This document shows, piece by piece, positions 7,856-15,871 of a stretch of 64,000 bases of DNA. Source of the stretch: Gemmatimonadaceae bacterium (GTDB taxonomy: Bacteria > Gemmatimonadota > Gemmatimonadetes > Gemmatimonadales > Gemmatimonadaceae); NCBI GenBank assembly GCA_019637445.1, contig JAHBVS010000001.1, forward strand, positions 1,275,586 through 1,339,585, in the 5' to 3' direction. The notes beneath the pieces were generated by a model. That model did no database searches and had not been told where the DNA came from. It saw only the letters and a program-made list of their open reading frames with translations. Each line of letters starts with the position of its first letter. The first letter of the stretch is position 1. The translations under genes were made by a program, and so were the position numbers.

Positions 7856-9448
7856 GTGGCATTCCTTCTGTGGCACGGACTCCGCGACAGCGTTCGGCGC
7901 CACCCCGACCGCGTGGCGGTGGAGTGGCGCACGGAACGCCTGACATACGCGGAGCTCGACGCCCGGAGCGATGCCGTGGCCGCACGGCTGCGTGCGGCAG
8001 GCATCGGGCCCGGCCACCGCGTCGGGCTGTACGCGCTCAAGACGCATCGCAGCCTGGTCGCGATGCTGGGGATTTCCAAGAGTGGGGCGGCCTATGTCCC
8101 CATCGATCCGCACGCTCCCACGGCGCGCGCGGCCTTCATCCTTGGCGACTGCGCCGTCTCGGCCGTGTTCGCGAGCGCCGATCGGCTGGAGGCGCTGCAC
8201 GAGCATCGTGAGACGCTGCCCTCGCTGCGGCTGGCCGTCGTGATGGATGAGGCCGAGGCGTCGCGCGCCGCCGAGTGGCTCGATGTGACGCGCCTCTCTG
8301 CGCTGCCCGACGCAGATGGACCACAGGGTGTGGCCGCCACGGAGACGGATCCGGCCTACCTCCTCTACACGTCGGGCTCCACCGGCAAGCCGAAGGGCGT
8401 GATCATCACGCATCGGAATGCATTGACATTCATTGACTGGGGTGTGGAGACGTTCGCGGTGCAGCCGGAAGACCGGCTCTCCAGCCACGCTCCGCTGCAC
8501 TTCGACCTTTCGGTCTTCGACATCTACGCCGCACTCTTTGCCGGCGCCTGCGTGGTGTTGGTGCCCGATCAGGTGGCGCCGTTCCCCGGACATCTCGCCA
8601 AATGGATTCGCGAGCGCGAGATCAGCATTTGGTACTCGGTGCCCTCGGCGCTCGTGCGGATGCTGCTGCACGGCGACCTCGCGGGCCGTGACTATCCGGC
8701 GCTCCGCACGCTGCTCTTCGCGGGCGAGGTGTTCCCGCAGAAGTACCTGCGCGAGGTGATGCGGGCCCTCCCGAAGACCGCGTTCTTCAATCTCTACGGC
8801 CCCACCGAGACCAACGTCTGCACCTGGTATGCGCTGCCGCGCGAGCTGGACCCGGAGTCGACGGCGATCCCGATCGGTGTGGCCTGCGCCAACACCGAGG
8901 TCTTTGCGGTCGGCGCCGACGGCCAGGTCGTGGCCGACGGCGAGGAGGGCGAGTTGTTGGTGCGCGGCGGCACGGTGATGGCGGGCTACTGGGGCCTGCC
9001 CGAGCGCACCGCACAGTCGCTGGTGAAGAACCAGCTCCAGCCCGCCTTCGACGACCGTGTGTACCGCACGGGCGACATCGTACGGCGCGACGCCGACGGC
9101 AACTACTGGTTCGTCGGCCGCCGCGACCACATGGTGAAGTCGCGGGGCTATCGAATCGAACTCGGTGAGGTCGAGGCGGCGCTGCACGCGCATCCCGCCG
9201 TCCGCGAGGCCGTCGTGATCCCGGTGGCCGACGACGAAGTCGGCGCACGACTCCGCGCCGTTCTCGCCCCGAACGAACAAGGGGCGCCCTCGGCCGAAGA
9301 CCTCCACGCATTCTGCATGCGTCGGTTGCCTCCGTACATGGTGCCGGAGAGCTTCCTCCTGTTGCCGGAACTTCCCAAGACCTCGACCGGCAAGACGGAC
9401 CGCCAGGCGCTGCACACCACCCTTACCGCGAACGCGGAGCATTCATGA
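7856..9448 (+). CDS. Stand-alone amino-acid adenylation (AMP-forming) ligase
   Basis: A 530-residue adenylate-forming enzyme starting at a GTG with GGAGA about 6 bases upstream. It shows the NRPS-type core motifs: LLYTSGSTGKPKGV (A3), FNLYGPTETN (A5), YRTGD (A7), GRRDHMVKSRGYRIELGEVE (A8) and a C-terminal PKTSTGKTDR with the catalytic Lys (A10). The specificity region includes HAPLHFDLSVFDIYAAL. It closely resembles the exosortase-A-associated AMP ligases and the prolyl-AMP ligases that load free carrier proteins. The next gene, a carrier protein, overlaps its stop by ATGA, so it probably loads that partner. The amino acid is not certain; proline is a hypothesis from the neighbouring dehydrogenase. 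Confidence 0.85.
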   Translation: MAFLLWHGLRDSVRRHPDRVAVEWRTERLTYAELDARSDAVAARLRAAGIGPGHRVGLYALKTHRSLVAMLGISKSGAAYVPIDPHAPTARAAFILGDCAVSAVFASADRLEALHEHRETLPSLRLAVVMDEAEASRAAEWLDVTRLSALPDADGPQGVAATETDPAYLLYTSGSTGKPKGVIITHRNALTFIDWGVETFAVQPEDRLSSHAPLHFDLSVFDIYAALFAGACVVLVPDQVAPFPGHLAKWIREREISIWYSVPSALVRMLLHGDLAGRDYPALRTLLFAGEVFPQKYLREVMRALPKTAFFNLYGPTETNVCTWYALPRELDPESTAIPIGVACANTEVFAVGADGQVVADGEEGELLVRGGTVMAGYWGLPERTAQSLVKNQLQPAFDDRVYRTGDIVRRDADGNYWFVGRRDHMVKSRGYRIELGEVEAALHAHPAVREAVVIPVADDEVGARLRAVLAPNEQGAPSAEDLHAFCMRRLPPYMVPESFLLLPELPKTSTGKTDRQALHTTLTANAEHS

Positions 9449-9699
9449 CGATCAAGCAGGAACTCGTGACCTTCATCGAGACGCACCTGGTCGGCGACGA
9501 CCTCGGCGCGCCACTCACTGACGATACGGACCTCATCGAGTCGGGCATCGTGGACTCCATGGGTCTCATGCGCATCGTGACCTTTCTCGAGGACCGCGCC
9601 GGTGTGCGCGTCCCCGACGATGAGGTAGCGCCCGACAACTTCGCGACGATCACCGCCATCACGGAGTTGACCGAGCGGCTGCGCGCCCGCAAGGGGTGA
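9445..9699 (+). CDS. Acyl/peptidyl carrier protein
   Basis: An 84-residue carrier protein with the phosphopantetheine site GIVDSMG (Ser38) in an acidic four-helix frame (DLIESGIVDSMGLMRIVTFLE). Its ATG overlaps the ligase stop (ATGA) and its own stop overlaps the next start (GTGA), so the dehydrogenase, ligase, carrier and FemAB-like protein are made as one translationally coupled unit. It should hold the activated acyl or aminoacyl group as a thioester while the dehydrogenase acts on it. Confidence 0.88.
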   Translation: MTIKQELVTFIETHLVGDDLGAPLTDDTDLIESGIVDSMGLMRIVTFLEDRAGVRVPDDEVAPDNFATITAITELTERLRARKG

Positions 9700-10724
9700 G
9701 CACTCGCGTCGGGCCCTTCCCAGGCGATGGCGCCGCGTGGAATGCGTTTGCCGCCGCCCAGGAAGGCTTTACCGCCTTCCATCGCGCGGAACTGATTGAC
9801 GTCATCGAGTCGGTGTTCGGCCACAAGTGCCACCGGCTCGCCGCGCTCGATGCCGAGGGACGCGTCAGCGCCGTCCTACCGCTGGTGCGGGTGCGGAGCC
9901 CGATCTTCGGGCACTTCCTCATCTCGATGCCGTTCGTGAGCTACGGCGGGCCGCTCGGCAGTGCCGAGGGGATCGCGGCACTCAGTGCGCACGCCCGCTC
10001 TCTCGCAACCGAGACGCGCGTGGGGTTGCTGGAGCTACGCTCCGCGGTACCGCTGCCGCTCGACTGGCAGGTCTCGCACCGCAAGATCACCGTGGTGCTG
10101 CCGTTGATCGCGGGTGACTCGACCGCGACGTTCAACACGCTCAAGAGCAAGCTGCGCAGTCAGGTCCGGCGGCCAGAGAAGGCGGGGGTCACCGTGCGGT
10201 TCGGGCCGGACCAAGTTGACGCCTTCTACAAGGTGTTCGCGCGTCATATGCGCGACCTTGGCACGCCGGTAATGCCGCGCGAATGGTTCCGGGCGCTGGC
10301 GCGCGCGTATGGCGAGGACTTCTGGGTCGGTTGCGCCTATCTGGGAGAGGAACCGATTGCCTGCGGCGCCGGCTTTCGTTGGGGCGGGGAGTTCGAGATC
10401 ACCTGGGCGTCCGCACTCCGCGCGCACAGCGCGATTTCGCCGAACATGGCACTGTACTGGGGCTTCATCGCGCGGGCGGCAGAGGCCGGACTGGAGCGTT
10501 TCAACTTCGGGCGTTGTACGCCCGGAAGCGCCACGCACCGGTTCAAGGCGCAGTGGGGCGCCGTGGACGAACCACTCTACTGGTATCAGGGCGACGACGA
10601 GGTCGAGTCGGCTACGCCGACGGCGGGCTCCGGTGCCTTCGGTCTCGCATCCAGAGTGTGGCAGCGCTTGCCGCTCGCGGTGGCCTCCGCGCTGGGCCCG
10701 CGGATCGTCCGCTACATCCCCTGA
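9696..10724 (+). CDS. FemAB/GNAT-like acyltransferase of the XrtA (PEP-CTERM)-associated type
   Basis: A 342-residue protein with the duplicated GNAT fold of FemAB-like enzymes, which transfer amino acids or acyl groups to an amine. Supporting segments are VLPLVRVRSPIFGHFLISMPF, a central basic LKSKLRSQVRRPEKAG, and the C-terminal NMALYWGFIARAAEAGLERFNFGR followed by THRFKAQWGA. It matches the FemAB-family protein found in XrtA exopolysaccharide loci. GTG start overlapping the carrier stop. In context it is the best candidate to move the carrier-bound group onto an amino sugar, although FemAB proper uses aminoacyl-tRNA, so the donor is uncertain. The 3' end overlaps a convergent glycosyltransferase gene by 13 bases. 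Confidence 0.8.
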   Translation: MSTRVGPFPGDGAAWNAFAAAQEGFTAFHRAELIDVIESVFGHKCHRLAALDAEGRVSAVLPLVRVRSPIFGHFLISMPFVSYGGPLGSAEGIAALSAHARSLATETRVGLLELRSAVPLPLDWQVSHRKITVVLPLIAGDSTATFNTLKSKLRSQVRRPEKAGVTVRFGPDQVDAFYKVFARHMRDLGTPVMPREWFRALARAYGEDFWVGCAYLGEEPIACGAGFRWGGEFEITWASALRAHSAISPNMALYWGFIARAAEAGLERFNFGRCTPGSATHRFKAQWGAVDEPLYWYQGDDEVESATPTAGSGAFGLASRVWQRLPLAVASALGPRIVRYIP

Positions 10725-11836
10725 CGCGGACGCGCCGCGGCGGCGTAGACAGCTCGCACGCGCTCCAGCCAGCGGTCCAGGCTAAGCTGCGATTCCAGGT
10801 GCTCGGCCGCGCGTGTCGCGCGCCGCGAGGCTGCAACAGGGTTGTCGAGCGTCTGACGCACGGCGGCGCCTAGCGCCGCGACGTCGAGAGGCGGCACCAG
10901 CAGGGCGGCGTCGGTTGGCAGCAGTCCGGGAACCCCTCCCACCGCAAACGCCACGACCGGGACGCGGGCGGCCACGGCCTCGAGCAACACCATCGGCGTC
11001 CCCTCGATGCGAGAGGACAGTACGAGCGCGTCGAACGCCGGCAGCAGCGCGGCAGCGTCGTCACGAAACCCGACGAGGCGCACGCGTGCTGCGTCAGCCG
11101 CCGGCCATGCTGCGAGCAAGCTTTCAACGCGCGGGCGCTCAGGACCTTCTCCCACGATGATGGCGGTCTCGTCGTCGCGGAGCGCACGCAGCGCCCCGAT
11201 CAACAAGTCGGGCCCTTTCTCCGGGCTAAGCCGGCCAATCCACCCCACGGCTTTCGCCGTTTCGTCGAGCCCAAGGGCGCGCCGTGCCTCCGTCCGCGTG
11301 AGGGTGGCCTGCGGACCGAACCCGTTCTGCACCTGATGCAGGCGATCACGGGACACGCCGCTTGCCAGCAGCTGTCGCTCAATCACGTCGGAGACGGCGA
11401 TCACGCCGTCAAAGCGCCGGAGCACCCAGCGGTCCACGGCGTCGTAGATGCGCTCCTTCCAGTTTCGCCCGAGGTAGCCGTGGACCGTGGCCACCAGCGG
11501 AACCCGATGCTGCTTCGCAGCCAAGTACGCGACGACGGTCCCGTGGTAGCCGTGCGTGTGCACGACGTCCGCGCCCAGCGACCGCACCAATGCGGCGACG
11601 GCGCGCCCCTCCGCCCGATACTGCCGCCGGCCGCAACGCACTTCCTCCACCGTGACGCCCTGCGCGCGCAACCTGGTGGCCATAACGTGCGGCGGCGCTC
11701 CGGGCGGCGCGACCTGATTGATGATCACCACGCAGGTGTTGGCCGCGTCAGCTGCCGCGAGCGCCATCACCACCGACTCCGCACCGCCCGCCGGCGAGGG
11801 CGCGATGACGTGGACGACGCGCGGCGGTCGTGTCAC
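10712..11836 (-). CDS. GT4-family glycosyltransferase
   Basis: A 374-residue GT-B glycosyltransferase. The N-terminal domain begins VVHVIAPSPAGGAESVV, and DVVHTHGYHGT follows near residue 95. The C-terminal nucleotide-sugar domain has GWIGRLSPEKGPDLLI, the EGTPMVLLEAVA signature with its Glu-rich loop, and VPVVAFAVGGVPGLL. It should transfer a sugar from an activated donor to the growing lipid-linked glycan on the cytoplasmic face. Its start overlaps the upstream glycosyltransferase stop by 4 bases, so the two are coupled. Donor and linkage cannot be predicted. Confidence 0.9.
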   Translation of the reverse strand: MTRPPRVVHVIAPSPAGGAESVVMALAAADAANTCVVIINQVAPPGAPPHVMATRLRAQGVTVEEVRCGRRQYRAEGRAVAALVRSLGADVVHTHGYHGTVVAYLAAKQHRVPLVATVHGYLGRNWKERIYDAVDRWVLRRFDGVIAVSDVIERQLLASGVSRDRLHQVQNGFGPQATLTRTEARRALGLDETAKAVGWIGRLSPEKGPDLLIGALRALRDDETAIIVGEGPERPRVESLLAAWPAADAARVRLVGFRDDAAALLPAFDALVLSSRIEGTPMVLLEAVAARVPVVAFAVGGVPGLLPTDAALLVPPLDVAALGAAVRQTLDNPVAASRRATRAAEHLESQLSLDRWLERVRAVYAAAARPRQGM

Positions 11837-13026
11837 TGCGGAGCGACGGAGTTCCAGATGTCCTGCAGACGGTCGGCGTGCACCGTCGCGCCGTGCCGTG
11901 CCTCGACCGCGTCACGCAGCTCGCGGCGCGCGAGGGGATCCGGCGCCGCAGTCAGGATCGATGCGCAGGCCTCGGCGAAACGACGTGGTTCGTCGGCCCG
12001 CAGGATGCCCGGCAGATCGTGGCCCTCCGCGCCGATGCTTGTCGCCACGACGGGACATCCAACGGCAAGGCTCTCGGGAATCTTGATCCGTACGCCCCCG
12101 CCCTGCAGCAGCGGCGCGATGGACAACCGGCTCGATGCAAAGAGGTCCAGGGCCTGTGCTTCCGGCGGCAGGAGCTCGATGCCCGGCTTGCCCTGCAGCC
12201 ACTCGCGCTGCGCCGCCCCGCGCGCCAGCACGGCCAGGGTCGCGTCCGGTACGACCGCGCGCAGGCGTGGCCAGACCTCGTCCACGAACCAGCGCAGTCC
12301 GACTTCGTTGGGCGCCCAGTCCAGCCCGCCCACGAACGCCAGCTGCTTGGCGGCGACGGCACCACCCGACACGCGGTCATACCGGCTCATCAGCAGCGAA
12401 CAGGGCATCAGCTCGCTACGCGCATCCGGTGCGTGCTTGCGCGCCCAGGCCAAGTCCACGTCGGAGATGCAGAGCGTCATCGCGCAGGCGCGCATCGCGT
12501 CCGCTTCCGAGCGGTCCGCGGTGCGGCGCAGCATCGCGCCGAGCGGACCGGGGAGTCCCGCGCGACGCCCGAGCAGCACCGCCTCGATGTTGTGCGAGCG
12601 ATAGACGACCGGTGCACCGTATCGACGACCCAGCGCCAGGGCGATATCCACGAGCGGCAGGTGCTCGACGTGCACGACCGTCGGATGGAAGTTGCGCTCG
12701 CGCACGGCGGCGTCCACGCTCGCCACGGCGGCCGCGTTGTCAAAGCGTACGCGCAGCGGTGTCGTGCGAAAAAGCAGCGCCTTGGCGACCGAGAGCCAAC
12801 GCGGCACGCCTTCGAGGCCAAGCTGGACGCCGTCGAGGCCCTCGGGCGGCACCGGCACGAGCCCCTCGGGCGGCCGACGCAGGAAGATGGGCAGCAGACG
12901 CACCGTGCCGCGTGCAAGCAGGCCCTCCAGCTGATCGGCGATCACGACGCTGCTGCCGTTCTCGCGGCACCACGGTTCGACTGGCGCGAGAAAGAGCACT
13001 TCCGGCGGGCGTTGGGCAGGAGCCAT
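11833..13026 (-). CDS. GT4-family glycosyltransferase, XrtA-associated type
   Basis: A 397-residue GT-B glycosyltransferase. Near the N-terminus it has VLFLAPVEPWCRENGSSVVIADQLEGL, then VHVEHLPLVDIALAL and YRSHNIEAVLLGRRAG. The C-terminal half has LAFVGGLDWAPNEVGLRWFVDEVWP, LSIAPLLQGGGVRIKIPESLAVGCPVVAT, and a late EGHDLPGI. This resembles the sugar transferase routinely present in XrtA/EpsH1 loci. It overlaps the asparagine-synthetase-like gene upstream by a single base and the next glycosyltransferase downstream by 4 bases, so it sits in a long leftward operon running from 22893. Confidence 0.88.
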   Translation of the reverse strand: MAPAQRPPEVLFLAPVEPWCRENGSSVVIADQLEGLLARGTVRLLPIFLRRPPEGLVPVPPEGLDGVQLGLEGVPRWLSVAKALLFRTTPLRVRFDNAAAVASVDAAVRERNFHPTVVHVEHLPLVDIALALGRRYGAPVVYRSHNIEAVLLGRRAGLPGPLGAMLRRTADRSEADAMRACAMTLCISDVDLAWARKHAPDARSELMPCSLLMSRYDRVSGGAVAAKQLAFVGGLDWAPNEVGLRWFVDEVWPRLRAVVPDATLAVLARGAAQREWLQGKPGIELLPPEAQALDLFASSRLSIAPLLQGGGVRIKIPESLAVGCPVVATSIGAEGHDLPGILRADEPRRFAEACASILTAAPDPLARRELRDAVEARHGATVHADRLQDIWNSVAPQ

Positions 13027-14702
13027 CAGGCCGTCTCGACGAAGTTGCGGTGGGCGAGTGCGACGTCCAACGCGAAGGTGATGGTGGCGTAGTGCCCGGC
13101 GGCACCGGCGGCGTAGGCGTCCAATGCGGCCGTGAGGCGCGCGGTGTCGAACAGGCCGGCTTCGCGGATGCGCTGGGAGCCGACGAGGTCACGCAGGTAC
13201 TCCCGCAGCGTGACGCGCAGCCAGCGTCGCGACTCGCGGAAGTCGTGCAAGGCGGGCAGGCCCGTCGTGCGCATCACTGAACGCAGCGCGCCGTCGTCGA
13301 GTCCACGGGCGCGCGCATACATGCCCACGAGCGTCGCCGCGCCCCACGCCATGCCCGGCAGTGAAACGCCACCGGTCGGGCGCCAGCCCCAGTTGATGGG
13401 ATACTCAGCCGCGAAGCCGCCGATCTGCGCGACGAGCCGTCGCTGGAACGAGCGGGAGGCTGGCTCCCCGAAAAAGCGGTGCCGCAGATCGCGAAGGCGC
13501 AGGCGCAGCGCCGAGCGCGACGCCACGTCGTGCATCGCCGCGGCGCGCTGTGCCAACGTGTCTATGAGCGCGCGGCTCGCGTACGGCGTCTGCTGCACCG
13601 CGAAGTGACTGCCGACGGAGAAGTTGCCCACCAGCGTCGAGGGAATCTCCTGCTGCAGGATGAACGTGATGGCCTCGCGCGGGCCGGCGTCGAGCTGGTC
13701 GATGAGCCAGTGACTGCTGGACGTAGTCGACTCGGTGCGCAGCGCGGGACCCAGCACCTCGAGGTCGGCGCCGCGCACGGACACGCCCTCGGTGCCACCA
13801 CGTCCGATCTGGTTGCCGAGATTGCCCGAGAGCCGTGCACCGAAGCGACCGGCCAAGACGTCGTAGAGGTAGACCTCGGGGGCCTGCCCCAGGCTTTCCA
13901 GGCCACCGGAGAGCAGACTCGCTCGGTCCATCAGCGACGGTAGGTCACGCTCGAAGGCGTCGCCGATCTCGATGGCCGTGTGGGCCACGCCGTAGTGGCG
14001 ACAGAGTGTTGCGGCGACTCGCGCGTCCAGTGAGGGCCGTGGGCCAGTGATGGTGCAGCCCGGCACCAGTCGGCCCGCCGCGGCAAGTGAGGAAAAGACG
14101 GCGCGCGTGTCGAGCCCAGCGGTCAGCGAGAGCACGGACGTCGACACGTCGATGCGCTCGACAGCCTCGCGGAAGGCACTCTCCTGCGCCGCGAGCAACT
14201 CGTCGCTGCTGACCGCGCGCGCAGCCGGCAGCTCCCAGGCCGCGGAGGTGGCGACCCGGCCTTGGGCATCGAGCGTCAGCCGCGCGCCGGCCGGCGCAAG
14301 CCGAAGGCCCTCAAACAGGCTGCGATGCTGAATCGGATGTCCGACGGCGCCGAGCTGCGCGACGCCAACCGGATCGAAACGCAGCCGCACACCGGGCACG
14401 CGACGCAGCGACGCAACATCGGAAGCCAGCGCCACGACCGCATCGCTCTCGAAGATGAAGACGGGCGGCAGTGCAACGAGGCTGGTGTGCAGCACGAGGC
14501 GATCGCCCGCCGGCTCGAGACGCAGCGGCACGCCGGCAGCAAGGCAGGTGTCGGGCGCCTGCGCATCGAACTCGGAGGCGTCGTTGAGGATTGCCACAAC
14601 CTCCGACGCAAGCGTCTGCTCCCGCTCAACGCCGCGCGGCACCACTCGGACGGAGAGATCGCCCTGGCGCGTCGTCCACGCGACAAAGGAACGAATCTTC
14701 AT
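13026..14702 (-). CDS. Asparagine-synthetase-like protein lacking the N-terminal glutaminase Cys
   Basis: A 558-residue homologue of class-B asparagine synthetase. The N-terminus is MKIRSF, so the Cys2 nucleophile needed for glutamine hydrolysis is absent. The ATP pyrophosphatase loop reads SLTAGLDTRAVF (around residue 195) instead of the usual SGGxDS, keeping the Gly, Asp and a hydroxyl but altering the first positions. It therefore cannot take ammonia from glutamine by the usual route. It may use another nucleophile, as beta-lactam synthetases and lasso cyclases do, or be a regulatory or glycan-modifying relative. Coupled to the glycosyltransferase downstream and overlapping the SGNH gene upstream by 4 bases. 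Confidence 0.75.
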   Translation of the reverse strand: MKIRSFVAWTTRQGDLSVRVVPRGVEREQTLASEVVAILNDASEFDAQAPDTCLAAGVPLRLEPAGDRLVLHTSLVALPPVFIFESDAVVALASDVASLRRVPGVRLRFDPVGVAQLGAVGHPIQHRSLFEGLRLAPAGARLTLDAQGRVATSAAWELPAARAVSSDELLAAQESAFREAVERIDVSTSVLSLTAGLDTRAVFSSLAAAGRLVPGCTITGPRPSLDARVAATLCRHYGVAHTAIEIGDAFERDLPSLMDRASLLSGGLESLGQAPEVYLYDVLAGRFGARLSGNLGNQIGRGGTEGVSVRGADLEVLGPALRTESTTSSSHWLIDQLDAGPREAITFILQQEIPSTLVGNFSVGSHFAVQQTPYASRALIDTLAQRAAAMHDVASRSALRLRLRDLRHRFFGEPASRSFQRRLVAQIGGFAAEYPINWGWRPTGGVSLPGMAWGAATLVGMYARARGLDDGALRSVMRTTGLPALHDFRESRRWLRVTLREYLRDLVGSQRIREAGLFDTARLTAALDAYAAGAAGHYATITFALDVALAHRNFVETA

Positions 14703-15871
14703 CGCGCGAGCAGCGGAGCGGCCACCGGAAGGATGACGTCAGTCAGCACCCGATGTCCCTCCGGACTCAGGTGCTGGTCGACGACGCCGTGGAGGCGAGT
14801 CTCGGCGGCCGCGGCACGGAATGGACCAAGTGCGTCCACCACGCGTAGTCCCGCCGCCTCGAGTCCCTCGCGCAGGACCCGGCTCGGTTGATCGAGGTCC
14901 ACCGACGCCGGGTCGATGTCGAACCCCTTGAGGTAGCGCAGGAATTCGTCGCTGTGCACCTGCAGTCGCTCCGGCACGAGGACGAACACGGTGGGCGTCC
15001 CCTTCGCCTGTGCCTCGTCCGCGAGTGCACGGAGCACAGCGACGGTGACGCCCCACGCCGGCGAGTCGGCCTCGGCCTTCTGGTACCAGCGGGGGAAATA
15101 GTCGGCGGTCAGCCCAAGTCGCATGCGCATCGTGGCGAGCGAGTTCTTCGCCAGGATGAAGAGGTGCGAGCGCACCTCGAGGACGTCGTTGACCGGCGCC
15201 GCGAGCGCGTCGATCAACTCGCGGGCTGCGAGGCTACGGGGAAACCGGAAGTGCTTGCGCTCGACCGGCACCCGGGGGGGAATGCGCTCCGTCGCTTCAC
15301 CGATCACGTCGTTCCCCACGAACACCGCGACCACGATCAGTGCGTACGACGTCTCCGCAAGTTCGCGGCGGGCCAGCAGTCGGTACTGATTCGGGCTCCA
15401 GCCCGAGACCCCGGCGTTGCGCACCGCCACCGGACGCCCGGATGCGGCTTCCAGTCCGGCCTCCAACAGGCCGGCCGTGGACTGCTCGTACTCCACCTGC
15501 AACGCCTCCATGAACGAATCACCGAGCAGCAGCACCTGCGTCGCCGCCTCACGGCGGCCGGTGGCGCCCACGCGGAAGCGGGCGCTGTCGGTGCGCACCG
15601 TGACCGTGCGTTCACCGGTGTTCATCTGGGTTTCGATGTTCGGGCGCCGCACCCAGCCAAGCGTGTCCACCGGCTCCCATACATCGGGACGAATGAGAAT
15701 CAGCTGTTGCGGTGCCGCCAGCCGCACCGCCACCTCCGCCACGCCCAACGCCAGCAATCCCGACACGCCCAGCAACGCGAGCGATCCGAACAGTCGAACC
15801 AGTAGGCGCGGCGGCTGGTCGACGGACTCGGTGGCTGGCGAATCGTTCGGCGACGGAGTGGGCTCGGTCAT
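14699..15871 (-). CDS. Membrane-anchored SGNH/GDSL hydrolase-fold protein
   Basis: A 390-residue protein with a proline-rich cytoplasmic N-terminus, one transmembrane segment at about residues 26-50 and an extracytoplasmic SGNH domain. Motifs: LLLGDSFMEA (block I, Ser nucleophile, near 115), NAGVSGWSPNQY (block II), VFVGNDV (block III) and DQHLSPEGH (block V, catalytic Asp/His, near 372). Proteins of this type in alginate or cellulose loci (AlgJ/AlgX-like) O-acetylate the exported polymer; others are esterases. It lies between two asparagine-synthetase homologues in the same operon. Acetyl transfer to the exopolysaccharide is the likely role, by inference. Confidence 0.78.
   Translation of the reverse strand: MTEPTPSPNDSPATESVDQPPRLLVRLFGSLALLGVSGLLALGVAEVAVRLAAPQQLILIRPDVWEPVDTLGWVRRPNIETQMNTGERTVTVRTDSARFRVGATGRREAATQVLLLGDSFMEALQVEYEQSTAGLLEAGLEAASGRPVAVRNAGVSGWSPNQYRLLARRELAETSYALIVVAVFVGNDVIGEATERIPPRVPVERKHFRFPRSLAARELIDALAAPVNDVLEVRSHLFILAKNSLATMRMRLGLTADYFPRWYQKAEADSPAWGVTVAVLRALADEAQAKGTPTVFVLVPERLQVHSDEFLRYLKGFDIDPASVDLDQPSRVLREGLEAAGLRVVDALGPFRAAAAETRLHGVVDQHLSPEGHRVLTDVILPVAAPLLAR

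Noticed and set aside
7766-9442. 558-codon open frame on the minus strand
   Set aside because: Antisense of the adenylation ligase; low-complexity translation and no motif.
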